A stretch of 64,000 bases of DNA from CAINVV01 sp037129695 (GCA_037129695.1 JBAXUL010000004.1:1-64000); one strand, 5' to 3'. Counted from the stretch's first letter, positions 53,258 through 62,429 are shown. The notes: generated from the sequence alone by a model not told the origin. Made by a program: numbers and translations.

Positions 53258-54298
53258 TTACTTGACAATACTTGGAATCAAGGTATTTAAATTAAGCTCA
53301 TCAAGCAACCGATATACATAATAATACCCATCCTCTGCCTTTAGGTATCTCTCCAACTTACGTTTCACTTCTTCCTTTTTGGGGATTTCAAGCCACATGA
53401 ACTGGATGTCAGATCGCGGAAGTTTCCGGTTCCAGTATTCAGGATTGGGGCGCATTACAGGCGTTTCATTTTTTTCAGAACCGATCCGATAGATGGATTC
53501 CGGCTTTCCGAAATACGCAAATCCATCTTTTTCATTCTCCGGGAAACCGGAGAATTCTTTTTCAAGCATTGGAATGATCGCTTTCACCTGAACCTGGTCA
53601 GGTACCAATCTCCAATAGTCCATTAGCAACCTAAAAACTTCGCGGATGGTAACCTGCACCCAATAGGCAGGTCGTTCAGGATTATAGATGATCAGGTTGT
53701 CGCCATAACGGTCTACTCCGGAAGAAACCTCTTCCTTTACGCCCGGAAGAAAAAAGAGTTCACGTAATGCAAAAGTTGCCAGATCCATCATCTTTTCGCT
53801 GAAGGCCGGATTGGTAGCATTATAAGCATTGCTGTAATTAGTCATATTAAAACCGTTGCTGCAAAACTTTTCTGTCATATTTACCTCAAAGCGCCATTGC
53901 GGTGGTTCTGATGTTTGCTTGACTTCTTTACCTTTTCGCATCCTCCAGGTTTCAAAGAAAAAGCAAGGCGTACAGGGAAGACCATAGCCGAATTTCGTAT
54001 TGCAGCGGCCACCGTTCAGGTAACAATAACCATCGAACCCCTTCATCTCTTTCAAAACCGGATTCCTGCGAAAAACTCCGACAAGAGCAATTAGGTTTTT
54101 CTTTGCCGCTTCGGCCTCGGCATCCGAAAAATCACATGATTTCATGTATTGGTCCGGGCCTTGACCATTGAGTATTCCATAGGTGATTTTATAAGTCCCG
54201 GGCTTTTCCTTCAGCAGATTTTCATTCTGAGCGAATAAGATGAATCCACAAATCATGAAAATAGAAAGTACAAAAGTGGACTTTATCATGGTTGACAT
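53258..54298 (-). CDS. Exported protein of an unrecognised family, paralog 3
   Basis: 346 residues with a signal peptide (KSTFVLSIFMICGFILFAQ); an ATG at 54298 or three codons later are both possible starts. Family blocks: NPVLKEMKGFDGYCYL (near 80), EPPQWRFEVNMTE (near 142), LIIYNPERPAYWVQVTIREV (near 215) and VMRPNPEYWNRKLPRSDIQF (near 280). Cysteines are frequent in the first half (CYLNGGRCNTK, PCTPCFFF), which would suit disulfide pairing outside the cytoplasm. It begins 11 bp after the stop of the upstream gene, consistent with one operon. No known domain recognised. Confidence 0.75.
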   Translation of the reverse strand: MSTMIKSTFVLSIFMICGFILFAQNENLLKEKPGTYKITYGILNGQGPDQYMKSCDFSDAEAEAAKKNLIALVGVFRRNPVLKEMKGFDGYCYLNGGRCNTKFGYGLPCTPCFFFETWRMRKGKEVKQTSEPPQWRFEVNMTEKFCSNGFNMTNYSNAYNATNPAFSEKMMDLATFALRELFFLPGVKEEVSSGVDRYGDNLIIYNPERPAYWVQVTIREVFRLLMDYWRLVPDQVQVKAIIPMLEKEFSGFPENEKDGFAYFGKPESIYRIGSEKNETPVMRPNPEYWNRKLPRSDIQFMWLEIPKKEEVKRKLERYLKAEDGYYYVYRLLDELNLNTLIPSIVK

Positions 54299-54309
54299 TT
54301 ATATTTGAT

Positions 54310-55437
54310 TTACTCTTTTGTCAGATGGAAATCGAAGGTAATTGTTGTCTTTTCCTTGATCGACGCGTCTTCTCTGACATTGGTGTCACTTTCTGACAAA
54401 ACCTTGTCGAGCGAAGTTCCTTTAAATGGACCAAATATTTCGAATAAGGGAACATCCACTTTCTTGTCATCATTATCGGTTTTACTATTGTTATCGCAAG
54501 ACCCCTGAGATTTTCTTTCAGTTTTTCTCTTAGAATCACCTTTTCTAGAGGCTGCTTCAACTTTAAGGATATAAGTCCCATCCTCATTAAAAGTGATGGT
54601 GCTTCGCGCATCGTCAATTTGAAGTCCTTCAGAAACACTCTCGTTGGAAAGACCCTCGACATTGGCCCGTTTAACTACTTTTTCATTGTACATATGTGGA
54701 GCCTGCCGGCCTCCGGGACAAGGATAACAGTCGTTTTGTTCTTCGATGGTGGTTTCCTCGTAGAGACGATAGGTGACCGTACCTCCGGTGGTATACTTCC
54801 CGGTTTTATTCAATTTCCATTTTATGTCACTGTCGTCATTAATATTTGTTTCGAGTCGGTATAAGCCCTGCGAACCATTGCAGAATACGGCACGCGATTC
54901 AACTTTCTGATCGGTTCGTTCGGTTTTAACGTTTACATTAATTGTTCCTTTGAAAGGGCAGATTTCATATTGTTTCAAACCCTCAACCAATTGTTTTGAA
55001 ACCTTTTCAACTGCATCAACAGCAGCATCGGCATTGGATGCAACTTCCATGGCACGCGCTATAACCTTTGATTTACGGGTATCGGCACAAAAAGCATTAA
55101 TCATGATTGATCCGGTCGTTCCTGTAACTTTCAGGCTCACAAGGTAATCGCTTCCCATGGCTTCACCGATGGAGGACAGATCTCTTTCTTCGCTTCCTAA
55201 AAGTTGTTTCATCCGTTCGAGCTCGAGCACAGAGGCAATTGTAGATTGGCTGCTGATTTCAACACACGGAAATTCTTTCTTGAGGGCATTGAAAGCCTTT
55301 GACTCAAAATAGGCAAGATAGGCCGCAGTTTCTTTGCTGCTTGCTGAAGTGCAGATAAAAAACTTAGGCTTGGCTGCTTCCGAGAATTTTACTCCTATCA
55401 GGATCAACAAGAGTAACATCAAAATTGGAGTTCTCAT
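54310..55437 (-). CDS. Exported protein with possible CsgG/TolB-like N-terminal domain
   Basis: 375 residues with signal peptide (ILMLLLLILIGVKFSEA). Residues 25-160 look like the alpha/beta fold of CsgG, FlgO or TolB-N type proteins: a variable strand, VLELERMKQLLGSEERDLSSIGEAMGSDYLVSLKVTG in pieces, then a strand pair and an amphipathic helix. This is a by-eye resemblance only. The second half is beta-rich with a CYPCPGG motif, and there is a Lys/Asp-rich stretch near 315-335. Its start overlaps the end of the leucine-rich-repeat gene by 4 bp (ATGA), so translation is coupled. Function unknown. Confidence 0.72.
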   Translation of the reverse strand: MRTPILMLLLLILIGVKFSEAAKPKFFICTSASSKETAAYLAYFESKAFNALKKEFPCVEISSQSTIASVLELERMKQLLGSEERDLSSIGEAMGSDYLVSLKVTGTTGSIMINAFCADTRKSKVIARAMEVASNADAAVDAVEKVSKQLVEGLKQYEICPFKGTINVNVKTERTDQKVESRAVFCNGSQGLYRLETNINDDSDIKWKLNKTGKYTTGGTVTYRLYEETTIEEQNDCYPCPGGRQAPHMYNEKVVKRANVEGLSNESVSEGLQIDDARSTITFNEDGTYILKVEAASRKGDSKRKTERKSQGSCDNNSKTDNDDKKVDVPLFEIFGPFKGTSLDKVLSESDTNVREDASIKEKTTITFDFHLTKE

Positions 55438-56342
55438 TGAAGTAAGATTTTACATTTTGGCAACTGTTGTTTGATCTTATTCAACTCGGCTTCTGAAACC
55501 TGGGTTTTGGCTATTCCCAGTGTATCCAAATGGTTCAGGGAATTGATGATGGGAGTCAGATTCGTTACCGGATTCATGTCAACATAAAGCTTTTTCAACG
55601 CGACAAGAGAACTGAGTTCGGGTGGCAGACTGGTAATTTTATTGTTGTACAAAGCCAGAAAAGTCAATTGAGGAAAATTGCGAATGGATTTGGGAATTTT
55701 ATTCACAAAAATCCCGAAATTGATGATGTACAATTGTTCCAGCGGATAATTTTCAGCCTTAGTCAGAAGCGTTTCCAGGTTGACCGGTTTCCCTAATTTA
55801 CCGCCGGTGATCACCAATGTTTTTATCGATTTAAAATTTTCCATTTGATCGATAATCAATTGTGCAACAGGCGATGACATATCAATACATAGCACTGTCA
55901 TTTCTTCCTGAAATTGGGAACAACCAACTTTAGGAGCTTCATCTTGCCTGTACTCTTCCTTAATTTCTTCACGAACGGGATCTGCCAACAAAACATCAGC
56001 GCCTTTCCCTCCGGCAGCACTTTTTATGATTTGCTCAATCATTTTTATTTTCATATCAGAAACATCCTGGGTATTCTGATCGGATCCTCCTGATTTCTCC
56101 TGATTTTGAGTTTGATTTCCACCCTGTCCTCCACCCTGATTTCCCTGAGGCATCCCAGTCATCATCAGCTTTTTCGCAAGCTCACGAATTTGCTCATTGG
56201 CTTTTTTTGCAGCCGCAGGGTCTTCCCAGTTCGTCGATTGTCGAATTTTGGCCATCTGTTGCTTGATGGTCGCAGCATCTTGCTGTGCCACAGCATAAAA
56301 AGCAAGCATACAAATAAAACACAGTGCACCAAGAAGTTTCAT
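55434..56342 (-). CDS. Exported leucine-rich-repeat protein
   Basis: 302 residues: signal peptide (KLLGALCFICMLAFYAVA), a polar helical region with a Gln/Gly-rich low-complexity stretch (about 60-90), then leucine-rich repeats from about 170 to the C terminus. The clearest repeats are LTFLALYNNKITSLPPELSSL and LKKLYVDMNPVTNLTPIIN, with a final LDTLGIAKTQVSEAEL. Such repeats bind proteins. The gene overlaps the next by 4 bp and lies in the minus-strand exported cluster, so it may be the recognition part of a complex. Confidence 0.82.
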   Translation of the reverse strand: MKLLGALCFICMLAFYAVAQQDAATIKQQMAKIRQSTNWEDPAAAKKANEQIRELAKKLMMTGMPQGNQGGGQGGNQTQNQEKSGGSDQNTQDVSDMKIKMIEQIIKSAAGGKGADVLLADPVREEIKEEYRQDEAPKVGCSQFQEEMTVLCIDMSSPVAQLIIDQMENFKSIKTLVITGGKLGKPVNLETLLTKAENYPLEQLYIINFGIFVNKIPKSIRNFPQLTFLALYNNKITSLPPELSSLVALKKLYVDMNPVTNLTPIINSLNHLDTLGIAKTQVSEAELNKIKQQLPKCKILLQ

Positions 56343-56418
56343 GGTGAAATCATTATACTATGAAATTTTTCTAAACAACTGTTTGTTAATAATTTACACC
56401 TACCTACTCAAGTCAAAT

Positions 56419-57366
56419 TCAGGGAAGATTTTCAAGATACCGCATGTAATCTTTCAATGCCTCCAGATACATAAGGCCTGGTTCATAAACCACTTTCTTT
56501 GACCCGGTGGTCGCGCTTGTAAGCTGATTGGCAAGAACATCCATGCGGTTATAATCATCGCCTGTAGCAACGATTGCATTAAACCGGTCGAGTAGCAGCG
56601 TTTTGTATTTTGGAATGAGAAAGCCGCAATAGGCCTGATAACAAGCCTCCTTTTGCAGTTTAATTGTTTCATAATACTCATCACCCAGTACATGGTTTAC
56701 CTTATTTTCAAATTCTTTATCGACTTTTTTCTCACATGCTTCAAATTCTAATTTGGCTTTGACCTTTAGTTTGTCGAACTCTTCCAGTTGTTCGGAAAAC
56801 TTCTGCAACCCTGTCTGTATTTTCTGGGCAAGTTGACTTTGCTCCTGTGCCATTTCGTACATTCCCATGCTGCTCTTCTGGGCTGCTTTGTATTTGTCAG
56901 GATTAGCCTGTGCATCAGCCATCATTTCGGTTGTCATTCCTTCTGCCCACGCCTGTTTCCCGGCTTTGCTCATCTTGCTCACCTTTTGGGCTTCGTCAAC
57001 AGACATGTTCATGGTTTGCTGCATCATTTTATCAGCCATTGCCTTTTTTTCCTCCTTGGTCGCAGTCTTCATTTTTTGAATATCGGCATCCGAAACAGAA
57101 ACTCCCATTTGGCTCATCATGTTTTTGGCAGCTTGTTCATCCATACCTTTGGTGTTTTTTTTAGTTTCATCTTTCCGGCGGGAAATTTCCTCATCCAATC
57201 TGCCTTTTAATTTGTCAACTTTTTGTAAGAATTGCTCTCTGATTTCCTTTTTACAAACGCTGGTCGTAACGACAGGCATCTCAATGACAAAGGTTTCGGG
57301 TTTAATCTGCGCGATTGTAGTTAACCCAAAGAATAAAAAAAATATTAATCCAATTTTTTTTTTCAT
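56419..57366 (-). CDS. Exported coiled-coil protein of unknown function
   Basis: 315 residues with signal peptide (KKKIGLIFFLFFGLTTIAQ). The part from about 45 to 230 is very rich in K, E, M, A and Q and predicted helical (KLKGRLDEEISRRKDETKKN, MADKMMQQTMNMSVDEAQKV, LQKFSEQLEEFDKLKVKAKL), so probably a long coiled coil or helical bundle. The C-terminal 80 residues are more globular (YQAYCGFLIPKYKTLLLDRF). The unusual methionine content, about one residue in twelve by eye, is notable. No family recognised. 76 bp before the LRR gene on the same strand. Confidence 0.75.
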   Translation of the reverse strand: MKKKIGLIFFLFFGLTTIAQIKPETFVIEMPVVTTSVCKKEIREQFLQKVDKLKGRLDEEISRRKDETKKNTKGMDEQAAKNMMSQMGVSVSDADIQKMKTATKEEKKAMADKMMQQTMNMSVDEAQKVSKMSKAGKQAWAEGMTTEMMADAQANPDKYKAAQKSSMGMYEMAQEQSQLAQKIQTGLQKFSEQLEEFDKLKVKAKLEFEACEKKVDKEFENKVNHVLGDEYYETIKLQKEACYQAYCGFLIPKYKTLLLDRFNAIVATGDDYNRMDVLANQLTSATTGSKKVVYEPGLMYLEALKDYMRYLENLP

Positions 57367-57411
57367 AACTAGAATGTCTTAAATAGTTGATAATCTTTTT
57401 ATTCTGATCAC

Positions 57412-58095
57412 CTATTTTACTTCAACCAATTCGGTATGCGATTGCAGCGTACCATTCTTATCGTAACTCTCATTTCTAACAGTTCCTATTCCTTTGGCAT
57501 ACCATTCCATGCTTTTCGTTTTAAATTTAATCCCCAATGCTGCTGAGTTAATATCGCTCGAGAATTTATAACATTTGAATGTCCCACCTTTCACTGTAAC
57601 ATCTTCAATGGCTTCCACTTTGCGATTGGTTAAGTCAGCTGATATTTTCATGTTCACAAAACCCATTTTAAGCGCCATCGCAACATTGGCATCAGGCAAT
57701 ATATCTCCTGGAGTTGGATTCAAAGGAATTTCCATATTATTTCCGGTCACCTCAATATTTGCAGGTATCTCGCCATTTTGCTGAAAGGTGGCTTTGTTGA
57801 CAAAATTGCTCATGTCGAGATAGAGCTTATCGCCTCTCTGATGAATGGTAATCTCATCTTTGAAAACGAGTTTGTCCTTAGGATCAATTGACTCACACAG
57901 ATAGGTAATATCAATGTTGCTACCGTTGATATTTACCTTTTTTATGGTGTATTTTACCGAATTGGTAAGCTTATCTTTCTTGTCGAATGATTTGTAAACC
58001 AATACGATTCCTTCTTTTGTTGGGAAGAAGGTTTCCTGAGCTTGCGATAAAATTGCATTAATAAATATCACTGCAAATAATAAAAAAAATTTCAT
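57412..58095 (-). CDS. TapB/DUF3108-like exported protein
   Basis: 227 residues with signal peptide (KFFLLFAVIFINAILSQA). It shows the features of the Bacteroidota TapB / DUF3108-like group: an early GIVLVYKSFDKKDKL, the central LPDANVAMALKMGFVNMKI, NRKVEAIEDVTVKGGTFKCYKF, and the closing MEWYAKGIGTVRNESYDKNG. These are beta-rich periplasmic proteins with no known activity. It lies between the coiled-coil gene (45 bp) and the OmpA gene (152 bp, with a hairpin) in the minus-strand cluster. Confidence 0.78.
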   Translation of the reverse strand: MKFFLLFAVIFINAILSQAQETFFPTKEGIVLVYKSFDKKDKLTNSVKYTIKKVNINGSNIDITYLCESIDPKDKLVFKDEITIHQRGDKLYLDMSNFVNKATFQQNGEIPANIEVTGNNMEIPLNPTPGDILPDANVAMALKMGFVNMKISADLTNRKVEAIEDVTVKGGTFKCYKFSSDINSAALGIKFKTKSMEWYAKGIGTVRNESYDKNGTLQSHTELVEVK

Positions 58096-58165
58096 GTGAA
58101 TGGGTTTTAGTATAATGAAAGGGTTGCTATAATTAATGTATACTGCTTTGGAGTAGATTGGCCCA

Positions 58166-58205
58166 ATTTTATTCGGTGAGACTTTTCGTTCTCACCAAAT
58201 AAAAT
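58166..58205. terminator. Hairpin between OmpA and TapB-like genes
   Basis: ATTTTATTCGGTGAG (58166-58180) pairs with CTCACCAAATAAAAT (58191-58205) with one mismatch and a 10-nt loop. On the minus strand there is no following T run, so it may weaken rather than stop readthrough into the rest of the cluster. Confidence 0.5.
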
Positions 58206-58247
58206 CAAAGCATAAATGAAATTAGAGGTGTGTGCTATTATTAAAAA

Positions 58248-59549
58248 TTACTGTTTAATGAATTCAACCCTTCGGTTAAGGGCCTTATTGACAGGAGTAT
58301 CGTTAGGAGCAACAGGTTGGCTTTCTCCCATTCCGTCGGTTATTAACCTATCCGCATTTACGCCGAAAGATTTGGCCAGTTCGGCTTTTACAGAGGCCGC
58401 ACGGCGTTTGGATAGATCAAGGTTTGCGGCATCTGCACCATCGGCATCGGTATGTCCTACAATTTTCACTTTTACGTCAGGCACTTCATTCAAAACAGCG
58501 GCGATATCTTTCAGCGTACCATATGATTCAGGTTTCACTACATCTTTGTTTACGTCGAAATAAATTCCGTAGGTAACCAGTTTTCCTTCCGTCATCAACT
58601 TATTTCGCGTGTCGGGGGCCCCAACGGCAACACGAATATTGGATATCATGGCAGCACCTTCCTCAAACCTCAATCTGTCGGGTTTCACACAGCCTGTGGG
58701 GAAAGCTTTGGGTGTATCGAAGAGCTTATTTTGATCCTGGTACAGGCGAACTCTTGTTTTCTGGACCCAGATAGCAATATGATACTTCTGATTCAATTTC
58801 TCTTTAAACTCCTCCCCTTCTTTGTTACCACCGGTCTTGAGTTGTTCACATTCGGTACCATACAGCCAGGTACCATAACCCGGTCTTCCGAAATATTCAA
58901 CGCCAAACCAGTATCCTCCCTGACCCGGAGCTGAACCGCTGTCCCATGCTTTTACATTTTTCGCCTGCATCAGCCGCATATTCCACCCTGCCATGGCATT
59001 GTTACTTTCGGGTCCGCTGATTGGTATTACATCAAATTCAATGGTGTAATTCTCAGGTAATTTCAATAAACCATCCGTCCATACCGTTTCCCTGCAGGCA
59101 AATTTCATCCATTGCCCCGGAAACAGATTCGTTGTTACAACCTCCGCTGAACCATTGGTATTCCACAATGCAGGAAAATCACCTATGGCATCCTGGCTAA
59201 AATCTTCATAATAAACAACCTTTTCACCGGGGATAAAATCAAATTTGGAGTAAGCTTCCAAAGAAGGTTGTTTATCAGTTGAAGGCTTTGATCCTTGAGC
59301 TGAATCCTGAGGTTTTGCCTCCTCCTGTTTGATCTCTTTTTTTTCTTCTCCGGGCTTTTTCTTTTTGAAGAGTCCTTTTACGCCACTTTCAATCGAGTTA
59401 AGACCCTTCTCGATACCCTGATCGATATTCTTGTTAATATGCCTTTCGGTACTCTTCTCCACTTTTTTATCCACGCTCTCAATCTGTGCTTTCAGATGAA
59501 ATGCAGAGCAACAAAAAATAAAAACCAATGTAAATAATAGTTTTTTCAT
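58248..59549 (-). CDS. OmpA-domain outer-membrane/peptidoglycan-binding protein
   Basis: 433 residues. The start at 59549 gives a signal peptide (KKLLFTLVFIFCCSAFHLKA); the frame extends back to 59642 without support. A Lys/Glu-rich helical stretch (about 20-95) leads into a jelly-roll-like beta domain (about 110-310, GEKVVYYEDFSQDAIGDFPALW onward). A C-terminal OmpA domain follows, with IYFDVNKDVVKPESYGTLKDIA and IVGHTDADGADAANLDLSKRRAASV, then NRRVEFIKQ. The OmpA part binds peptidoglycan. As the first gene of the nine-gene minus-strand group it could anchor the others to the wall or outer membrane. Confidence 0.9.
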   Translation of the reverse strand: MKKLLFTLVFIFCCSAFHLKAQIESVDKKVEKSTERHINKNIDQGIEKGLNSIESGVKGLFKKKKPGEEKKEIKQEEAKPQDSAQGSKPSTDKQPSLEAYSKFDFIPGEKVVYYEDFSQDAIGDFPALWNTNGSAEVVTTNLFPGQWMKFACRETVWTDGLLKLPENYTIEFDVIPISGPESNNAMAGWNMRLMQAKNVKAWDSGSAPGQGGYWFGVEYFGRPGYGTWLYGTECEQLKTGGNKEGEEFKEKLNQKYHIAIWVQKTRVRLYQDQNKLFDTPKAFPTGCVKPDRLRFEEGAAMISNIRVAVGAPDTRNKLMTEGKLVTYGIYFDVNKDVVKPESYGTLKDIAAVLNEVPDVKVKIVGHTDADGADAANLDLSKRRAASVKAELAKSFGVNADRLITDGMGESQPVAPNDTPVNKALNRRVEFIKQ

Positions 59550-59826
59550 AACGTTCCGCTTATTAGGTTTATAATTTAAATTGATAAATATCTGTTTGAC
59601 ATACAACAATCCGGACAGATCATCATACACATGATAAACCAAAAAAACATAAAAAAATAAGGGAACCAGTGGAAAGGTATAAACTTAGTATCGTGCAGTT
59701 TAGATCAGATATACTACCACTAAAATACGAAATTTATATTACTAAATCAAATTAGGATTAAATATTATGATTTAGAAAAAAAAATAGTTTAATTTCATTC
59801 CATATTGAATTTAATATTCTAACAAA

Positions 59827-60570
59827 ATGAAGAAGTTGATTATTCTCCTGGGTATCATTATCTGGCTGATCTCGCCGCTTTCAGGCCAGACAAATATTCC
59901 TTGCAACAAAAATACAATAGCAGTCAAGGGAATTGCCATTTTAAAGCAAAAACCAGAAATCCTGACTGCCGGAATCACCATCAAGGTTACGGCAGATAAA
60001 TTCAACCCTTGTCAGGAGAAGTTAATCAAGGCAGTCAACCAGGCCAAAAATATTTTTATTAAAAGGGGAATTGCCCCGGACATGATCCATACCAATGATT
60101 TGAACATATCTGAAAAACGGGATTATCTTTCAGACGGACGTACCAAGCTCAGTTATGAAGGTAATTCATCAGTCACGATCGAACAGCCCTATTCCCTGGA
60201 GTTCGCAACCAAATTACTGGCTGGACTACAGAATGATTCTGTTCCCTTGCTATACAGCATAGATTTTACCTTATCCGAGAGCCAGAAGAAGGAACTGAGG
60301 CGAAAGGCGATAAGTACAGCTGTTGCCGATGCAAGAGAGAAAGCAGAGGCATTGGCAGAATCTGCCAACATCAGGTTGCTGAAAATAAAATCAATAATTT
60401 TTACTGATGAAGAAATGGGAAGGTCTTATGAATCAGATCTTGTACAGGAAAGTGTGATGTTCTCAAGAAGTAAAAATGGATCAAGTCTTCCTGTCATTGA
60501 TTTTAACCCCAAAGAGATAGGCATCAGAAAATCAGTCACGATTGAATGGGAGATAGAAGAAATTAAGTAA
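59827..60570 (+). CDS. SIMPL-domain (DUF541) exported protein
   Basis: 247 residues with signal peptide (KKLIILLGIIIWLISPLSGQ). A SIMPL/DUF541 domain covers most of the rest: IAVKGIAILKQKPEILTAGITIKV at the start, IAPDMIHTNDLNISEKRDY, the helix REKAEALAESANIRLLKIKSI, and a final KSVTIEWEIEEI. Family members form ring-shaped periplasmic or outer-membrane oligomers, sometimes linked to oxidative stress; the function is poorly known. It converges on the beta-barrel gene with 5 bp between stops. Confidence 0.85.
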   Translation: MKKLIILLGIIIWLISPLSGQTNIPCNKNTIAVKGIAILKQKPEILTAGITIKVTADKFNPCQEKLIKAVNQAKNIFIKRGIAPDMIHTNDLNISEKRDYLSDGRTKLSYEGNSSVTIEQPYSLEFATKLLAGLQNDSVPLLYSIDFTLSESQKKELRRKAISTAVADAREKAEALAESANIRLLKIKSIIFTDEEMGRSYESDLVQESVMFSRSKNGSSLPVIDFNPKEIGIRKSVTIEWEIEEIK

Positions 60571-60575
60571 CTGTT

Positions 60576-62183
60576 TTAGAACCGCTTGATCAGGCTGCAG
60601 TAAAGCTGGTGGTAAATAGTCTGCGGTTCAAAAGTTCCTTCATAGTTGACTGACATCGAGAATTTTCGGGTAATTTGATAAGAGAAATCGATTGATCCAA
60701 TGTGTTCAAGAAGTTGACCGGATGAAGCAAGATAGGTATAATCGACATACCTGTAATTGATTCCCCAGTTCAATTTACCATTCAGGAAGTCCTTGTCAAA
60801 CCTGATTCCATATATCATTCCATTCACATAACTCGTTTGCAAGGCATTTACATTGACAGAAACAGACATCTTCAATAAAGGCAACTGGGTATAGGTAAAA
60901 AATCCATTGATGTTATTGGTTGGTTTGGCATCCCCTGCGCGATCCCAATAACTCGTAGAAACTCCCACATTCATGTAATTTACAGGCCTGTAATTAATTC
61001 GAAATTGTACTCCCTGCCTGGTAGCATCTGCAAGCATCAGATCCACATAATTCTTAAAAGTCTCATAATAGATGATATTTTTTCGATTGTCGTACGAGGT
61101 TGAAAGAGACAGCTTTCTGGATACCCTGTAATTCAGCATCAGGTATAAACTCGTCAGGGTCAACTCATTGACCGGAATAAAATTAATCACTTTGTACAGA
61201 TCAACTTCAGAAGAAACAAATAAATTCAGATTCTTTAGAAGTGAGTTATCGTGCTGAAAATAGACAAATCTCCTGTCCGTATTTCCTGCGTTGGTTTGAT
61301 TGAATCCGCCAAATGAGGTCTGCATAACACCATTATTGTTTTTGGCGGCATGACCCACAAATACTCCGTATTCAAGCAGATTCTTGTTAAAACTGTAATC
61401 GTTGTAATCAGGATGAAATCCGGCAACTGCCCCCCAATAGAGATGCTGAAAATTGACTTCAAACTGCATCCCGTCTATTGCTCCAATGCTTGATATTTTG
61501 GGATTGGTTTTTCTACCCAACCAAATTGAAGTCTTATCTCCTGCTTCATACTTCAGATTCAGATCATATATTTTCAAACCGTTGAAAATATTTTCCTTGA
61601 TGGTTGCCCAGTCACCCAGCTTGTGTGCAAATGAAATATAGCTGTCCAGCGAAATACGTGAATTTCCAATATTGGATGCATTCATGGTCCAGATATATCT
61701 CAGACGATTATTATTGCCTGAAGGTAAATTAGAAAGATTGGAATAGGATGATATCTGAATTCTTCCATCAAGCCGTTCTTTTCTGACAGGCTGCAAATTC
61801 AACGATTTCACAGTTGTTGACTTCGAACTATCGGAAAGAAGCTGAACTGGCTGTTCTTTAATAATTTCCTTCACCGCATTAGCCTCTTCCTTGGAAACAA
61901 GGGCGATCACTTTATCTCCAACTTTTATTATCTCCGTACCCAAAACCTTTCCTACACAGGAAACAGAGGAGGCACTCTCTACGACAAAAATGGGCACTAA
62001 AACCTCATTTTTCCTGATATAGATTTTGTCGCCAATCTTTATTCCTTTTGCGGACAAAAACTTAACATAAATATTTTGAGCTGTCAGGTAAGTAACTGCA
62101 CCCTCAATTTCCTTTTTGCCCTCCTGAGCAATGGTCGTGAGGTAAAGGAACATCCCAATAAATATGAGTACGATAATTTTCAT
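60576..62183 (-). CDS. Outer-membrane beta-barrel protein, probable cytochrome-associated porin
   Basis: 535 residues. The start at 62183 gives a signal peptide (KIIVLIFIGMFLYLTTIAQ). An N-terminal soluble domain (about 25-120) contains KIGDKIYIRKNEVLVPIFVV and KVLGTEIIKVGDKVIALV, which look like repeated small beta modules. From about 145 to the end the sequence is a chain of alternating strands with aromatic girdles (YISFAHKLGDW, WGAVAGFHPDYNDYSF, YNYEGTF-like end), consistent with a roughly 20-strand barrel closing in LYCSLIKRF. It lies directly downstream of a multiheme cytochrome gene on the same strand, so a sheath for transmembrane electron transfer is inferred. No named family recognised. 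Confidence 0.72.
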   Translation of the reverse strand: MKIIVLIFIGMFLYLTTIAQEGKKEIEGAVTYLTAQNIYVKFLSAKGIKIGDKIYIRKNEVLVPIFVVESASSVSCVGKVLGTEIIKVGDKVIALVSKEEANAVKEIIKEQPVQLLSDSSKSTTVKSLNLQPVRKERLDGRIQISSYSNLSNLPSGNNNRLRYIWTMNASNIGNSRISLDSYISFAHKLGDWATIKENIFNGLKIYDLNLKYEAGDKTSIWLGRKTNPKISSIGAIDGMQFEVNFQHLYWGAVAGFHPDYNDYSFNKNLLEYGVFVGHAAKNNNGVMQTSFGGFNQTNAGNTDRRFVYFQHDNSLLKNLNLFVSSEVDLYKVINFIPVNELTLTSLYLMLNYRVSRKLSLSTSYDNRKNIIYYETFKNYVDLMLADATRQGVQFRINYRPVNYMNVGVSTSYWDRAGDAKPTNNINGFFTYTQLPLLKMSVSVNVNALQTSYVNGMIYGIRFDKDFLNGKLNWGINYRYVDYTYLASSGQLLEHIGSIDFSYQITRKFSMSVNYEGTFEPQTIYHQLYCSLIKRF

Positions 62184-62429
62184 CAATCTATTTAATTTAT
62201 TCAAAATAAAACCCTGTGACACTGATGCCGCCTACCATTATTGGCAATTATTAGCTATGTAAACTGGGATTGAAACCAAAAACTTCCTTTCAAAGTGATT
62301 ACTATTCACTCAGAAATTTAAGGAAAGATGTTGATTCGCATTGTATTGATTCTCTAATTGATCTTGAATCATAGGGCTAAAACATGAAAAACTTACATTA
62401 AATAATTTATAAAATATTGAAATTCTGAA

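Noticed and set aside
56788..57210. Plus-strand open frame rich in Cys, His and hydrophobic residues opposite the coiled-coil gene
   Set aside because: It is the complement of Lys/Glu/Met-rich codons, a known source of spurious hydrophobic frames.
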